Counted from the first letter of the stretch, positions 1 to 9,441 are shown. The stretch: DNA of 41,957 nt from Desulfobacteraceae bacterium (GCA_021372055.1 JAJFVB010000091.1:1-41957), one strand, 5' to 3'. The notes: generated from the letters alone by a model not told the origin. Program-made: numbers and translations.

Positions 1-767
1 CCCTCCACACGGACCATTGCCAGGCACAGGTGCTGAACAGTTTCCTCGTTCCTCTCGTGGAGGAAACCGAGCGGCGCCGCAAAGCCGGGCTTCCGAACCT
101 TTTCAACAGCCACATGTTCGACGGGAGCGCACTGCCTCTCAAGGAGAACCTCGATATCGCGGTTCCGCTTCTGGAGCGCTGCCACCGGAGCGAGCTGATA
201 CTCGAGATCGAAGCCGGCGTCGTCGGAGGCGAGGAAGACGGCATAAAGGCGGAAGGCGCCCCGGCGGAAAAGCTCTACACCACTCCGGCCGACATGGTGG
301 AAGTCGCGCGCAGGCTCGGGTCGGTCAAGGGCGCGCGGTATCTTTTCGCCGCGACCTTCGGCAATGTGCACGGCGTCTACAAGCCCGGCCACGTGAAGCT
401 CAAACCCGCCATCCTGCGCGACGGCCAGGAAGCGGTGGAAAAAGCGTTCGGGAAGGAGGCGCGTTTCCATCTCGTATTTCACGGCGGGTCGGGCTCGCTG
501 CCCGAAGAGATTCATGAGGCCATCGACTACGGCGTCGTCAAAATGAACGTCGACACCGACACGCAGTATGCATTCACGCGTGCCGTCGCCGACCACATGC
601 TGAAAAACTATGACGGAGTGCTCAAGATCGACGGCGAGGTGGGCAACAAGAAGAGCTACGATCCACGGGCTTACCTCACGGCGGCCGAAGCGTCGATGGC
701 TCAGCGCGTAAAGCAGGCCGTGTCCGCCCTCCGGGGCGAGGGGACCACTCTTCGCGGGCTGCGTTAG
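1..767 (+). CDS. fba: Fructose-bisphosphate aldolase, class II (3' part)
   Basis: Cytoplasmic zinc enzyme of glycolysis and gluconeogenesis that cleaves fructose-1,6-bisphosphate to dihydroxyacetone phosphate and glyceraldehyde-3-phosphate. The 5' end lies outside the window. The frame is open from base 3 and gives 254 residues, against about 350 for the family. Visible class IIA hallmarks are LHTDHC at the very start (metal-binding His), EIEAGVVGGEEDG, FGNVHGVYKPG (second metal His), VFHGGSGS (third metal His and phosphate loop) and VVKMNVDTDTQ. The C-terminal KKSYDPRAYL stretch is also typical of the E. coli FbaA type. A strong hairpin follows the stop. The downstream neighbours are glycogen phosphorylase and pyruvate kinase, so this is a sugar-metabolism cluster. 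Identity is secure; only the missing N-terminus is unknown. Confidence 0.96.
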   Translation, partial: LHTDHCQAQVLNSFLVPLVEETERRRKAGLPNLFNSHMFDGSALPLKENLDIAVPLLERCHRSELILEIEAGVVGGEEDGIKAEGAPAEKLYTTPADMVEVARRLGSVKGARYLFAATFGNVHGVYKPGHVKLKPAILRDGQEAVEKAFGKEARFHLVFHGGSGSLPEEIHEAIDYGVVKMNVDTDTQYAFTRAVADHMLKNYDGVLKIDGEVGNKKSYDPRAYLTAAEASMAQRVKQAVSALRGEGTTLRGLR

Positions 768-773
768 GCTCTG

Positions 774-809
774 GCCGGCCCCCGGTCGCGGGGGCCGGCG
801 GTCCGTTTT
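774..809 (+). terminator. Hairpin with short T-run after fba
   Basis: GCCGGCCCCCG (774-784) pairs perfectly with CGGGGGCCGGC (789-799) around a GTCG loop, giving an 11-bp GC-rich stem. It is followed by GGTCCG and TTTT at 806-809. The position 6 bases after the fba stop and 49 bases before glgP fits an intrinsic terminator. The T-run is short and offset by six bases, so termination may be partial. Confidence 0.5.
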
Positions 810-857
810 CGGCCGGGCTTTCCTTTCCTGAACACTTCAGCATCACGGAGCCGCAAG

Positions 858-3341
858 ATGAGTGAAAATATAGCAGCCGGGGTATGTGCGGGCAGTCGTT
901 CGGAATTGAGCAAAGAAGGCATGCAGCGTACCTTTCGCGAGCACATATTCTATACCCAGGGACGGTTCCCCGAGGTCGCCACCAAAAACGATCTCTACAT
1001 GGCGATGGCCTACACGGTAAGAGATCAGCTCCTCGACCGGTGGATAAAGAGCATCGAGCAGATGAGGGGAGACAATATACGGCTTGTCAGTTACCTCTCC
1101 GCCGAGTTCCTCCTCGGGCCGCACCTCGAGAATAATCTCATCAACCTCGGCATCTACGATCAAGTCCTGAAGGCTTGCGAGGACGGTGGCAGGGATGTCC
1201 AGTCCATTTTCGACCAGGAAGTGGAGCCGGGGCTTGGCAACGGCGGACTTGGAAGGCTTGCCGCCTGCTACCTCGATTCTCTTGCGACCCTGGAGATTCC
1301 CGCCGTCGGGTACGGGATCCGATACGAATTCGGTATCTTCGAGCAGCAAATCCGTGACGGCTGGCAGATGGAAAGAACGGACCAGTGGCTTCGGCTGGGA
1401 AATCCCTGGGAGATGGCCCGGCCCGAAATCACATACCCGGTGTCCATCGGGGGGCGCACTGAGCCGTATGAAGACGAACGGGGACGCTACCGGGTGCGAT
1501 GGATTCCTCATCGGACCGTCAAGGGCGTGGCATACGACACCCCGACACTGGGATACCGCGTCAACACATGCAACCTCCTGCGGCTCTGGAAGGCCGAAGC
1601 CGTCGAGTCCTTCGAATTCGAGGCCTTCAACGTCGGCGACTACTATGGCGCCGTAAACGAAAAGATCTTCTCGGAAAACATCACCAAGGTACTCTATCCC
1701 AATGACGAGCCGATTCAGGGCAAACAGCTCCGGCTGGAACAGCAGTACTTTTTCGTCTCGTGCTCGCTGCAGGACATGCTGCGGGTCTACAAGTGGCTTG
1801 ACAGCGATCTCAGCCGTTTTGCCAGCCATTATGCCGTTCAGCTGAACGACACGCACCCGGCTATCGGCGTTGCCGAACTCATGCGGCTGCTGGTCGACGA
1901 AAACGGGATGGATTGGGAGACGGCCTGGGAGGTCACACGGAACACTTTCTCCTATACGAACCACACCCTCCTTCCGGAGGCTTTGGAGAAATGGCCAGTC
2001 GATCTTTTCGCGGAACTGTTCCCCAGGCACATGGAAATCATCTACGAGATCAACCGCCGTTTCCTGGATGAGGTCCGGAACAGGTTCCCCGGCGATGAGG
2101 AGCGGGTGGCGAGAATGTCCCTGATAGACGAGAGCGGCTGCCGGTACGTGCGCATGGCACATCTGGCATGTGTCGGAAGCCACGCCATAAACGGGGTTGC
2201 GCAACTCCACACCCGGCTGCTCGAACAGGACGTTTTGCGCGATTTCTACGAGATGATGCCCGAAAAATTCAGCAACAAGACAAACGGGGTGACTCCGCGC
2301 CGGTTTATGGTTCTGAGCAATCCCGGCTTGAGCCGCCTCATTACCGACAAGATCGGCGAGACCTGGATCAAGGAGCCTCACGAGCTGAGAGGGCTGGAAA
2401 AGTTCGCCGACGATCGCGCTTTTCGCGAAGAATGGCGGCGGATAAAGCACGAGAACAAGGAAAGGCTTGCCGGTCTCATCCGGGAACGCATCGGGGTCGA
2501 TGTCGATCCCTCCTCGATTTTCGATATCCAGGTGAAGCGCATCCACGAATACAAGCGCCAGCATCTGAACGTGCTGCACATAATTGCCCTGTACAACCGG
2601 ATAAAGCACAATCCTTCCCTGGACATGCATCCGAGGACGTTCATCTTCGGAGGCAAAGCCGCGCCCGGCTATTTCATGGCCAAACGGATCATAAAGCTGA
2701 TCAACTCGGTTGCGGATGTGGTCAACAACGACCGCGACGTGGCGGGAAGGCTTAAAGTCGTTTTCTTCCCCAACTTCAACGTCAAGAACGCAAAATACAT
2801 TTACCCCGCCGCGGATCTTTCCGAGCAGATCTCGACGGCCGGGAAGGAAGCCTCCGGGACCGGAAACATGAAGTTCTCCATGAACGGCGCTTTGACCATC
2901 GGGACTCTTGACGGGGCAAATGTGGAGATCAGAGAGGAAGTGGGCGCCGAAAATTTCTTCCTGTTCGGCCTGACGGCGGAGGAGGTGAGCGAACTCCAGG
3001 GAAGCGGGTACCGGCCCATGGACTACTACCGCGCCAACCCGGAGCTCCGTGAGGCGATCGAGCTTATCGGTTCCGGCCATTTTTCCCGGGGAGACAGGGA
3101 ACTGTTCAAACCTCTGGTCGATTCGCTCCTGTATCACGACACGTTCATGCTCTTTGCGGATTTCGAGTCCTATCTGGACATGCAGGCCAAAGTCGATGAG
3201 ACATACCGCGACCGTGAAAAATGGACGCGGATGTCCATACTCAACACGGCGCGCATGGGGAAATTTTCCTCGGACCGGGCGATCCGGGAATATTGCAGGG
3301 ATATCTGGAAAATCGAGCCGGTCCCGGTCCCGATGGACTGA
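858..3341 (+). CDS. glgP: Glycogen/starch phosphorylase (GT35)
   Basis: Releases glucose-1-phosphate from the non-reducing ends of glycogen, using pyridoxal phosphate, in the cytoplasm. The 827-residue product matches the usual family length of about 800-840. The PLP-lysine motif is EASGTGNMKFSMNGALTIG, with the lysine at residue 672. Other conserved blocks are GNGGLGRLAACYLDS, GYGIRYEFGIFEQ, VQLNDTHPAI, TNHTLLPEALEKWPVDL, NGVTPRRF and VKRIHEYKRQHLN. The ATG at 858 follows an ACGGAG ribosome-binding site nine bases upstream. No N-terminal regulatory extension of the animal type is seen. With fba and pyk on either side, the product sugar phosphate would feed straight into lower glycolysis. Confidence 0.97.
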   Translation: MSENIAAGVCAGSRSELSKEGMQRTFREHIFYTQGRFPEVATKNDLYMAMAYTVRDQLLDRWIKSIEQMRGDNIRLVSYLSAEFLLGPHLENNLINLGIYDQVLKACEDGGRDVQSIFDQEVEPGLGNGGLGRLAACYLDSLATLEIPAVGYGIRYEFGIFEQQIRDGWQMERTDQWLRLGNPWEMARPEITYPVSIGGRTEPYEDERGRYRVRWIPHRTVKGVAYDTPTLGYRVNTCNLLRLWKAEAVESFEFEAFNVGDYYGAVNEKIFSENITKVLYPNDEPIQGKQLRLEQQYFFVSCSLQDMLRVYKWLDSDLSRFASHYAVQLNDTHPAIGVAELMRLLVDENGMDWETAWEVTRNTFSYTNHTLLPEALEKWPVDLFAELFPRHMEIIYEINRRFLDEVRNRFPGDEERVARMSLIDESGCRYVRMAHLACVGSHAINGVAQLHTRLLEQDVLRDFYEMMPEKFSNKTNGVTPRRFMVLSNPGLSRLITDKIGETWIKEPHELRGLEKFADDRAFREEWRRIKHENKERLAGLIRERIGVDVDPSSIFDIQVKRIHEYKRQHLNVLHIIALYNRIKHNPSLDMHPRTFIFGGKAAPGYFMAKRIIKLINSVADVVNNDRDVAGRLKVVFFPNFNVKNAKYIYPAADLSEQISTAGKEASGTGNMKFSMNGALTIGTLDGANVEIREEVGAENFFLFGLTAEEVSELQGSGYRPMDYYRANPELREAIELIGSGHFSRGDRELFKPLVDSLLYHDTFMLFADFESYLDMQAKVDETYRDREKWTRMSILNTARMGKFSSDRAIREYCRDIWKIEPVPVPMD

Positions 3342-3377
3342 TTTTGCCACATGTGACCCGGGCAGCCGATTCGGATC

Positions 3378-3403
3378 CACCGGCGACGCTTCGGCGTCCG
3401 GTG
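3378..3403 (+). other. UUCG-capped hairpin between glgP and pyk
   Basis: CACCG and GACGC, separated by a two-base bulge, pair with GCGTCCGGTG across a TTCG loop, which is a very stable tetraloop in RNA. No T-run follows, so I do not call it a terminator. It may be a processing or stability element between two co-directional genes. Confidence 0.3.
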
Positions 3404-3477
3404 TGAACCGGTTGTCGTGGAACCGCACGCGGAGGCGGATTCCGCGTGATTTCTCATTGCGCTGACGGAGGACCCTT

Positions 3478-4905
3478 ATGAGCCTTCCATTGAACAAGAC
3501 GAAAATCATATGCACCATCGGACCCGCTTCGCAGTCGCAGGCCGTGATGGAGCGGTTGCTGCTTGCCGGCATGAACATAGCCCGGCTTAATTTCTCTCAC
3601 GGAGACTTTTCCGGGCATAAGCGGGTGATAGAAAATCTTCGAGCGGCCTCTCGGGCCACGGGGCGTCGCCTCGCGATCATGGCGGACCTGCCGGGTCCGA
3701 AAATGCGCATCGGGAATTTCCGATCCGAACCGGTGTATCTGAAGCCGGGCGGCAGGTTTTCTCTCACGGTCGAGGATGTCGTCGGAGATGAAGAAAAGGT
3801 CTCGGTCACGTTTACGGAGCTTCCCCGCGCGGTAAAGCCCGGCGATATACTCTATCTCAACGACGGGTTGATCCAGGTGGACGTGGAGCGGGTCGGCGAG
3901 TGCGAGGTCTTCTGCAGAGTTGTCGTGGGCGGGGAACTGCGTTCGCGCAAAGGGCTGAATCTGCCGGGGATTGACCTCGGCATAAGCGCTTTTACGGAAC
4001 ACGATCGCAACTGCCTTGAATTCGCGCTTGAAAACGGCGTCGACGCCCTCAGCCAGTCGTTCGTGGAGAGTGCCGCGGACATACTGGCCGTACGGGAGGC
4101 TGCTTCCGCCCTTGGGGAAGACACGTTTATCATCGCCAAGATCGAACGATCGAGGGCGCTTGATCACCTCGAAGAGATCATTTCCGCGGCCGATGGAATC
4201 ATGATCGCTCGCGGAGACCTGGGCGTCGAACTCCCTATAGAGCAGATCCCCGGGGTGCAGAAAAAAATAATGCGCATGGCCAATGTGTGCGCAAAACCCG
4301 TCATAACGGCCACTCAGATGCTCGAATCCATGATTTCCAACCCGCGTCCGACGCGGGCGGAGGCAACCGATGTCGCCAATGCGATCCTGGACGGCACGGA
4401 CTGCGTGATGCTGTCCGGCGAATCGGCGATGGGGGGCTATCCCGTCGAGTCCACCGCCATGCTGGCGAAGATCGCTGCTGCAATCGAGCCGCACCGCGCC
4501 GTGATGCGTGCCGGGGATCTTTTCCGGGGCGTCGACATGAAGGGCAGGATGAGCCCCGCGAGGCTGATCGATCTCAGCATGGAAGCTGTTTTCGACTACG
4601 CCGCCCCCGCTGCGGTATTCGTTCCCACGCACGGCGGCGATACGGCGAGAAGCATAGCCCGCATGCGTCTTCCCGTCTGGAGCGTTGCCGTCAGCTCCCG
4701 CGAGACAACCTGCCGTCAGCTGCAGTTCTCTTCCGGAGTCTATCCGGTGTGCGAACCCGAACATCCGGAAAAGTGGAAACCCTATGTGAGCGCCTGGCTC
4801 AAGGAGCACGGCGTCGCGGGGCAGGTCGCCGTCCTGACGGAGGGTCCGTCTGGCAGGTATCCTGACGCGAACAACAGGTTCGAAATCCTCGACCTGAGTC
4901 GCTGA
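3478..4905 (+). CDS. pyk: Pyruvate kinase
   Basis: Transfers phosphate from phosphoenolpyruvate to ADP, the last step of glycolysis. The 475-residue protein starts with TKIICTIGPAS and NIARLNFSHG, the family's N-terminal signature. It carries MADLPGPKMRIG, then IIAKIERSRAL with catalytic Lys221 and metal-binding Glu223, IMIARGDLGVELP, and ATQMLESMISNPRPTRAEATDVANA. A C-terminal allosteric-type domain follows (AAVFVPTHGGDTARSIARMR). The start is supported by GACGGAGGA just upstream. It is 136 bases from glgP, with no clear terminator between, so co-transcription is possible. Confidence 0.96.
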   Translation: MSLPLNKTKIICTIGPASQSQAVMERLLLAGMNIARLNFSHGDFSGHKRVIENLRAASRATGRRLAIMADLPGPKMRIGNFRSEPVYLKPGGRFSLTVEDVVGDEEKVSVTFTELPRAVKPGDILYLNDGLIQVDVERVGECEVFCRVVVGGELRSRKGLNLPGIDLGISAFTEHDRNCLEFALENGVDALSQSFVESAADILAVREAASALGEDTFIIAKIERSRALDHLEEIISAADGIMIARGDLGVELPIEQIPGVQKKIMRMANVCAKPVITATQMLESMISNPRPTRAEATDVANAILDGTDCVMLSGESAMGGYPVESTAMLAKIAAAIEPHRAVMRAGDLFRGVDMKGRMSPARLIDLSMEAVFDYAAPAAVFVPTHGGDTARSIARMRLPVWSVAVSSRETTCRQLQFSSGVYPVCEPEHPEKWKPYVSAWLKEHGVAGQVAVLTEGPSGRYPDANNRFEILDLSR

Positions 4906-5209
4906 AAGCGTCTTTGGGATGCCGCGGGAAATTGGATCGCCTCTTCGGGAGGACTGTCCATCTACCGTCCTGGTGCTCCCACAGTCCCGCCCCGGCCAAG
5001 CAAGATCCCGGCCTCCCGGAGTTTTCCGGTAATTTGCGCAGGTAAACTCTTTCCTTCCCATCACGTATTTGTCTGACCTTTTTATATGTTATAAGATAAG
5101 AATTCAGAAACGAACGCAGGCTTCTATCGATCCGCCGATCTCGGACCGTCACGTGGTGTCTCGGTTGGACTGTTGAGCGCAGCCCCATCAGATTTCCGGG
5201 GAGTCGGAA
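4906..5209. other. 304-base intergenic region between pyk and the hybrid kinase
   Basis: No gene is supported here. GGACTGT at 4951-4957 pairs with ACAGTCC at 4981-4987, and a small CCGGA-GTTT-TCCGG hairpin lies near 5015. Neither has a T-run. An AT-rich island at about 5065-5100 could hold a weak sigma-70 promoter for the next gene (TTTGTC at 5068, 18-base spacer, TAAGAT at 5092). That promoter is tentative. Confidence 0.35.
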
Positions 5210-7648
5210 ATGCAGGATGAAGACAAGGCAAAAGAGCAACTAATGGGGTTGCGTGAACGGATTGCCGAGTTGGAGAAGGAGAGGGCGATTTGCAAGCGGA
5301 CCGAGGAATTGCTGCAGGCCCGTCTCGATCGGTTTTGCTGCGCTCTTTCCAATCTTCATGCAGCTGTTTTGCTTGTGACGGAAGATCGTCAGGTTGAGTT
5401 TGCCAATAAATCCTTTTGCGAACTCTTCGATCTGGAGTGTTCGCCGGAGGAGTTAAGAGGTCTGTCCCCCTCGGAGATGATTGAAAAAATCCGAGGTGCC
5501 TATGCGGACCCGGTCGGTGCGGTCGAACACATTCAGGAAATACTCGACCGGGGGCTGCCCGTGGCATGCGAAGAGGTTGCCCTGCGCGACGGGCGGACCT
5601 GTGTGCGCGATTTCATACCCCTTGACACCGCTGGAAAGCGCCACGGCCGTTTGTGGCATCATCTGGACATCACTGAGCGTAAGCGGGCTGAGAATACGTT
5701 GCAGCAACGCACGTTCGAACTTGGCGAGCGGGTCAAGGAATTGGATTGTCTTTATGCGCTCTCCAGCCTGATTGAAACGAGCAGCGATTCATTGGATGCG
5801 ATTATGCAGGGCGTGGTGGAGCTTTTGCCTCCCGCATGGCAGTACCCCCACCTCGCGTGCGCCCGGATCGAAGTCGAAGGGCAGACCTTCAGTACCGCGA
5901 ACCATAGACAAACCCGATGGCAACTGCGGCGCCCCATCAAAGTGCGCAACGCGCAGGTCGGCTACGTGGAGGTATGTTATCTCCAGTTCCCGCCGGAGTG
6001 CGGCGAGGAACCGTTTTTGCCGCAGGAAGGCAAGCTGCTCGATGTTGTCAGCGAACGGTTGGGAAGGGCGATCGAGAGGATACAAATCAGGCAAGCGCTG
6101 CGAGAGGGCGAGGAACGCTTCCGCCATCTGATCGTCAATACGGTGGATTTCATCTGGCAGACCGATGAAAAGGCCCGCTTTGTCTACATCAGTCCCCAGA
6201 TCGAGGAAATTTTGGGATATCGACCCGAGGAACTGCTCGGCAGGACTTGCTTCCAATTGCTCGACCCTGCCACGGTCGAAAGCAATAAGGCCGCCTTCAG
6301 GAGTGCCATTCAGACCAATCAGGACAAGGTCTTTGTTGAATCGCGCTGGATTGACAAAAAGGGCGGCATCGTGGTCATCGAAACCAATGCCACCGTGGTC
6401 CGCCGGCTTGACGGATCCTTTGGAGGCTTCATTGGAATCGACCGCGACATAACCGAGCGCAAGCGGGCGGAGGAAGAGCGCCTGCAGTTGGAGCAGCGGT
6501 TTCATCAGGTGCAAAAAGCGGAAAGCCTGGGCCGCATGGCCGGCGCGATTGCCCATCATTTCAACAACCTGCTGGGCGCCACGATGGGGCGCCTCGAGTT
6601 GGCTCTTGCCGATCTGCAAGAGGCTCCGAGACCTCGCGGCCACCTGATGGAAGCCATGAAGGCTTCTCAGCGGGCAGCTGAAATCAGTCGTCTGATGCTG
6701 ACCTACCTCGGTCACACCGTCCAGAGGAAAGAACCCTGCAACGTTGGCGATGCCGTGCGGGAAGCGCTCCTTCTGCTGGTCCCATCCTTGCCGCGAAGGG
6801 TGCATGTGCAGGCGGATCTGCCTCCGGAGGGGATCGTGATCCAGGGGGATAAGGCGCATATCGAGCAGACCTTGACCAATCTGATCGTCAACGCGGGAGA
6901 AGCCATCGGGGATGGGGACGGCCGGATCACGGTGACGGTTCGTGTAATGACGGCTGAAAAGCTTCGCCGGTTTCGACTTTTTCCTTCAGGCTGGGAGCCC
7001 GCGGAAAGCGGCTATGTTTCCATTTCGGTCTCCGATACGGGCTCAGGGTTCGATCCCGCCACGATGGAGAGGATCTTCGACCCGTTTTTTTCGACCAAAT
7101 TCCCTGGCCGGGGTCTTGGGTTGCCCGTCGTGCTGGGCGTTGTGCGGGCTCATGAAGGAGCACTTGCGGTAGAGAGCCGGCCCGGCCTGGGTTCCACTTT
7201 CCACGTATTCTTCCCGCTGCCGGCACGACAACCGGCGCATCCGGCGCGGAAACCGACGGTTGGCCTCAAGCCGTTCAAGGCGGGTGGGCTGGTGCTTGTG
7301 GTGGAAGATGACCCGGTGGTACGCGATATGGCCGAGGCCATGTTGAAGGAATTTGGCTATGAGGTGGTTACGGCAGGTGACGGTTTTGAGGCCCTGGAGA
7401 TGTTCCGGGAGCGTCGGGATGAAGTTCGCGTGGTACTGCTCGACCAGAGCATGCCGGGAATGAGCGGTTGGGAGACCCTGGCCGCCCTGAGGGCGCTGCG
7501 ATCCGATCTGCCGGTGATCCTTGCCAGTGGCTATGACGAAGCACAGGTGATGCGGGGAGAACATTCGGAGCAACCCCAGGCCTTCCTGCATAAACCTTTC
7601 CGTATGAAGGATCTGGAGGCGGCCCTTGATGCGGCGCGAAAGGCATAG
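5210..7648 (+). CDS. Soluble hybrid histidine kinase: PAS-(GAF-like)-PAS-HisKA-HATPase-REC
   Basis: Predicted cytosolic sensor kinase with its own receiver; no membrane segment is seen in 812 residues. Order: coiled coil (1-40), PAS 1 (about 41-157, ending HLDITERKRA), a GAF-like region (about 170-295), PAS 2 (about 301-418, ending DRDITERKRA), a HisKA H-box around AIAHHFNNLL (His449), HATPase (about 540-675, N-box LIVNAGEA, G-boxes SDTGSGF and GRGLGL), and a receiver (about 693-808) with phospho-acceptor Asp745 (LLDQSMPG) and Lys795. The usual AHDFNNLL has become AHHFNNLL, replacing the Asp after the catalytic His. It lies 243 bases upstream of the sigma-54 activator gene and may belong to the same circuit. 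The signal is unknown. Confidence 0.9.
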   Translation: MQDEDKAKEQLMGLRERIAELEKERAICKRTEELLQARLDRFCCALSNLHAAVLLVTEDRQVEFANKSFCELFDLECSPEELRGLSPSEMIEKIRGAYADPVGAVEHIQEILDRGLPVACEEVALRDGRTCVRDFIPLDTAGKRHGRLWHHLDITERKRAENTLQQRTFELGERVKELDCLYALSSLIETSSDSLDAIMQGVVELLPPAWQYPHLACARIEVEGQTFSTANHRQTRWQLRRPIKVRNAQVGYVEVCYLQFPPECGEEPFLPQEGKLLDVVSERLGRAIERIQIRQALREGEERFRHLIVNTVDFIWQTDEKARFVYISPQIEEILGYRPEELLGRTCFQLLDPATVESNKAAFRSAIQTNQDKVFVESRWIDKKGGIVVIETNATVVRRLDGSFGGFIGIDRDITERKRAEEERLQLEQRFHQVQKAESLGRMAGAIAHHFNNLLGATMGRLELALADLQEAPRPRGHLMEAMKASQRAAEISRLMLTYLGHTVQRKEPCNVGDAVREALLLLVPSLPRRVHVQADLPPEGIVIQGDKAHIEQTLTNLIVNAGEAIGDGDGRITVTVRVMTAEKLRRFRLFPSGWEPAESGYVSISVSDTGSGFDPATMERIFDPFFSTKFPGRGLGLPVVLGVVRAHEGALAVESRPGLGSTFHVFFPLPARQPAHPARKPTVGLKPFKAGGLVLVVEDDPVVRDMAEAMLKEFGYEVVTAGDGFEALEMFRERRDEVRVVLLDQSMPGMSGWETLAALRALRSDLPVILASGYDEAQVMRGEHSEQPQAFLHKPFRMKDLEAALDAARKA

Positions 7649-7722
7649 CCGGCCATAGACAAAAAAGTGTTGCGGGCCGTGCGATCATGGCCGGCGCGAT
7701 ACGACGATTCCGCCAGCCCGGC

Positions 7723-7752
7723 TGAACGAGGTATGTCCCTTTGTGCTATACT
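7723..7752 (+). promoter_or_regulatory. Possible sigma-70 promoter for the sigma-54 activator gene
   Basis: TATACT at 7747-7752 is a good -10 match. TGAACG at 7723-7728 lies 18 bases upstream as a poor -35. It sits in the 243-base gap before the response regulator gene, leaving a leader of roughly 130 bases. Confidence 0.25.
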
Positions 7753-7891
7753 CATATATGATGTTCCATTCTCGATGCCCGGCAGCAACTGATTCTCAAG
7801 GCTTGCCCCCGGTGTCTGCGGTTCCGCGAAACACCGGCTTCCTCGGAGATGAGGCGGAGAATCTTATCCCTAAGGACTCTGGCGGAAGATC

Positions 7892-9235
7892 ATGGCGGAT
7901 AACTCCCTCAATATTCTGGTAGTGGACGACGAGATTAACATCCGAAGAACGTTGACCATGTGCCTGGAAACAGGTGGGCACAGTGTGGTAGCGGTGAGCA
8001 ATTTCGAAGATGCGGTTACGGAAGCATCGAGGAAATCCTTTCAACTGGCTTTTGTAGACCTGCGATTGGGCACAGCCGACGGATTGGACCTGATCCCGGC
8101 CCTTCTGGCCACCACTCCATGGCTCAAAGTCGTTGTCATTACGGCATATGCTTCGATCCAATCAGCCGTTGAAGCCATGAGGCGCGGCGCCACGGATTAT
8201 CTCCCGAAGCCGTTTACACCTGCCCAGGTGGAGCTTGCAACCCGCAAGGTCATGGAAGTGCGCACACTTGAGCAGAGGGTTGCCGCTCTCCAGGAAGACA
8301 TGGGAAGATTCCATCCCGAGGCAGACTTCTCAAGTACGAGTCATGCCATGCAGCGGGCGGTGACCTTGGCGCGCCAGGTGGCGCCCACAAACGCCACAAT
8401 ACTCCTTCGTGGAGAGAGTGGGACCGGCAAAACTCTATTTGCCCGCGCCATTCATTCCTGGAGCGGGCGGACCAAAAGGCCGATCGCTATTGTCTCCTGT
8501 CCGTCGCTTTCCGCCGAACTTCTTGAAAGCGAACTATTCGGCCATGTCAAAGGCGCCTTCACGGGCGCGGTCCGGGACAATCCCGGCCGTATCGCCGCAT
8601 GCGAGGGGGGGACCCTTTTCCTGGATGAAATCGGCGACCTTCCGTTATCGCTGCAGCCAAAGCTTCTGCGGTTCCTGCAGGATAAGGAATACGAGCGCAT
8701 AGGCGATCAGACGACTCGAAGGGCTGATGTCAGGGTGATAACAGCCACCAATTCCGATCTGGAAAAAGCGGTAAAGGAGGGCCGGTTCCGCGAAGACTTA
8801 TTCTATCGTTTGAATGTTTTCCAGGTCGTGCTTCCTCCGCTAAGAGAGCGTATCGAGGATGTCGTGCTCCTGGCTGAGCGGTTTCTTGCTTTCTTCGGAC
8901 GCCAGCGGCACAGGGCGTTCCTTGGGTTTACCGAGGATGCGCTGGAAGCGCTGAATCGTTATACATGGCCGGGAAACGTCCGGGAGTTGCACAATGTCGT
9001 TGAAAGGGCCGCCATCCTCTGCAACAGCGAGCGGGTCGGCATCGAGTATTTGCCCGAAAACCTCTCGATCCCTGCAGCCGAACTCAATATAGGCGATCCG
9101 GTAAGCCTTGAGGCGGTGGAGGAGTTGCACATTCGCCGCGTGCTTGCGCTTTCCAAATCGCTGCAGGAAGCAGCCGATACGCTTGGCATCGACCAGGCAA
9201 CTCTTTGGAGGCGCCGCAAGAAATACGGGATCTGA
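7892..9235 (+). CDS. NtrC/AlgB-family sigma-54-dependent response regulator
   Basis: Phosphorylation-controlled enhancer-binding protein that opens sigma-54 promoters. Domains of the 447-residue product: receiver (1-120) with acidic pair Asp12/Asp13, phospho-acceptor Asp56, Thr84 and Lys106; AAA+ domain (about 145-375) with Walker A GESGTGKT (174-181), the sigma-54 contact loop GAFTGA (221-226), Walker B LFLDEIG and the WPGNVREL sensor motif; and a Fis-type helix-turn-helix in the last 35 residues (QEAADTLGIDQATLWRRRKKYG). All activator motifs are intact. The gene is followed by three copies of a 15-bp palindrome and a sigma-54 promoter before a KinB-like kinase and kdp genes, so these are its likely targets (inference). 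The arrangement resembles AlgB-KinB with gene order regulator then kinase. Confidence 0.95.
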   Translation: MADNSLNILVVDDEINIRRTLTMCLETGGHSVVAVSNFEDAVTEASRKSFQLAFVDLRLGTADGLDLIPALLATTPWLKVVVITAYASIQSAVEAMRRGATDYLPKPFTPAQVELATRKVMEVRTLEQRVAALQEDMGRFHPEADFSSTSHAMQRAVTLARQVAPTNATILLRGESGTGKTLFARAIHSWSGRTKRPIAIVSCPSLSAELLESELFGHVKGAFTGAVRDNPGRIAACEGGTLFLDEIGDLPLSLQPKLLRFLQDKEYERIGDQTTRRADVRVITATNSDLEKAVKEGRFREDLFYRLNVFQVVLPPLRERIEDVVLLAERFLAFFGRQRHRAFLGFTEDALEALNRYTWPGNVRELHNVVERAAILCNSERVGIEYLPENLSIPAAELNIGDPVSLEAVEELHIRRVLALSKSLQEAADTLGIDQATLWRRRKKYGI

Positions 9236-9276
9236 CATCTCCCCGCGTTCGCCCGCTTGGCACCTCGATGAAGAAT

Positions 9277-9291
9277 ATTGCAGAATGCAAT
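9277..9291 (+). promoter_or_regulatory. Palindromic activator site 1
   Basis: ATTGCAGAATGCAAT: perfect 6-bp arms (ATTGCA/TGCAAT) around GAA. First of three copies between the activator and kinase genes, about 280 bases upstream of the predicted transcription start. It is likely bound by the sigma-54 activator encoded just upstream. Confidence 0.7.
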
Positions 9292-9308
9292 AATGTGGCC
9301 CGCGTCGC

Positions 9309-9323
9309 ATTGCATTCTGCAAT
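9309..9323 (-). promoter_or_regulatory. Palindromic activator site 2
   Basis: ATTGCATTCTGCAAT on the plus strand is the exact reverse complement of site 1, so it is the same site inverted. Its centre is 32 bases from that of site 1, close to three helical turns, which would place two dimers on the same face of the DNA. Confidence 0.7.
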
Positions 9324-9426
9324 CCGGCCCGTCCGCTGGACGTAAGGCTAGATTCCGCCTCAGGAAAGCATTCAGCTTCAACACCCTTTCAGACCTCGCT
9401 CCTCGGAAACCTGCGGTCCGAAATAT

Positions 9427-9441
9427 ATTGCAGAATGCAAA
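9427..9441 (+). promoter_or_regulatory. Palindromic activator site 3
   Basis: ATTGCAGAATGCAAA matches site 1 at 14 of 15 bases, and both are preceded by an AT-rich AATAT or ATAT stretch. It lies about 100 bases upstream of the -24 element, a usual enhancer distance for sigma-54 promoters. Confidence 0.68.

Noticed and set aside
843-3578. A 911-codon open frame on the minus strand across glgP
   Set aside because: It is the antisense shadow of a clear glycogen phosphorylase gene, has no recognisable domain and spans the glgP-pyk gap, as high-GC codon bias often produces.
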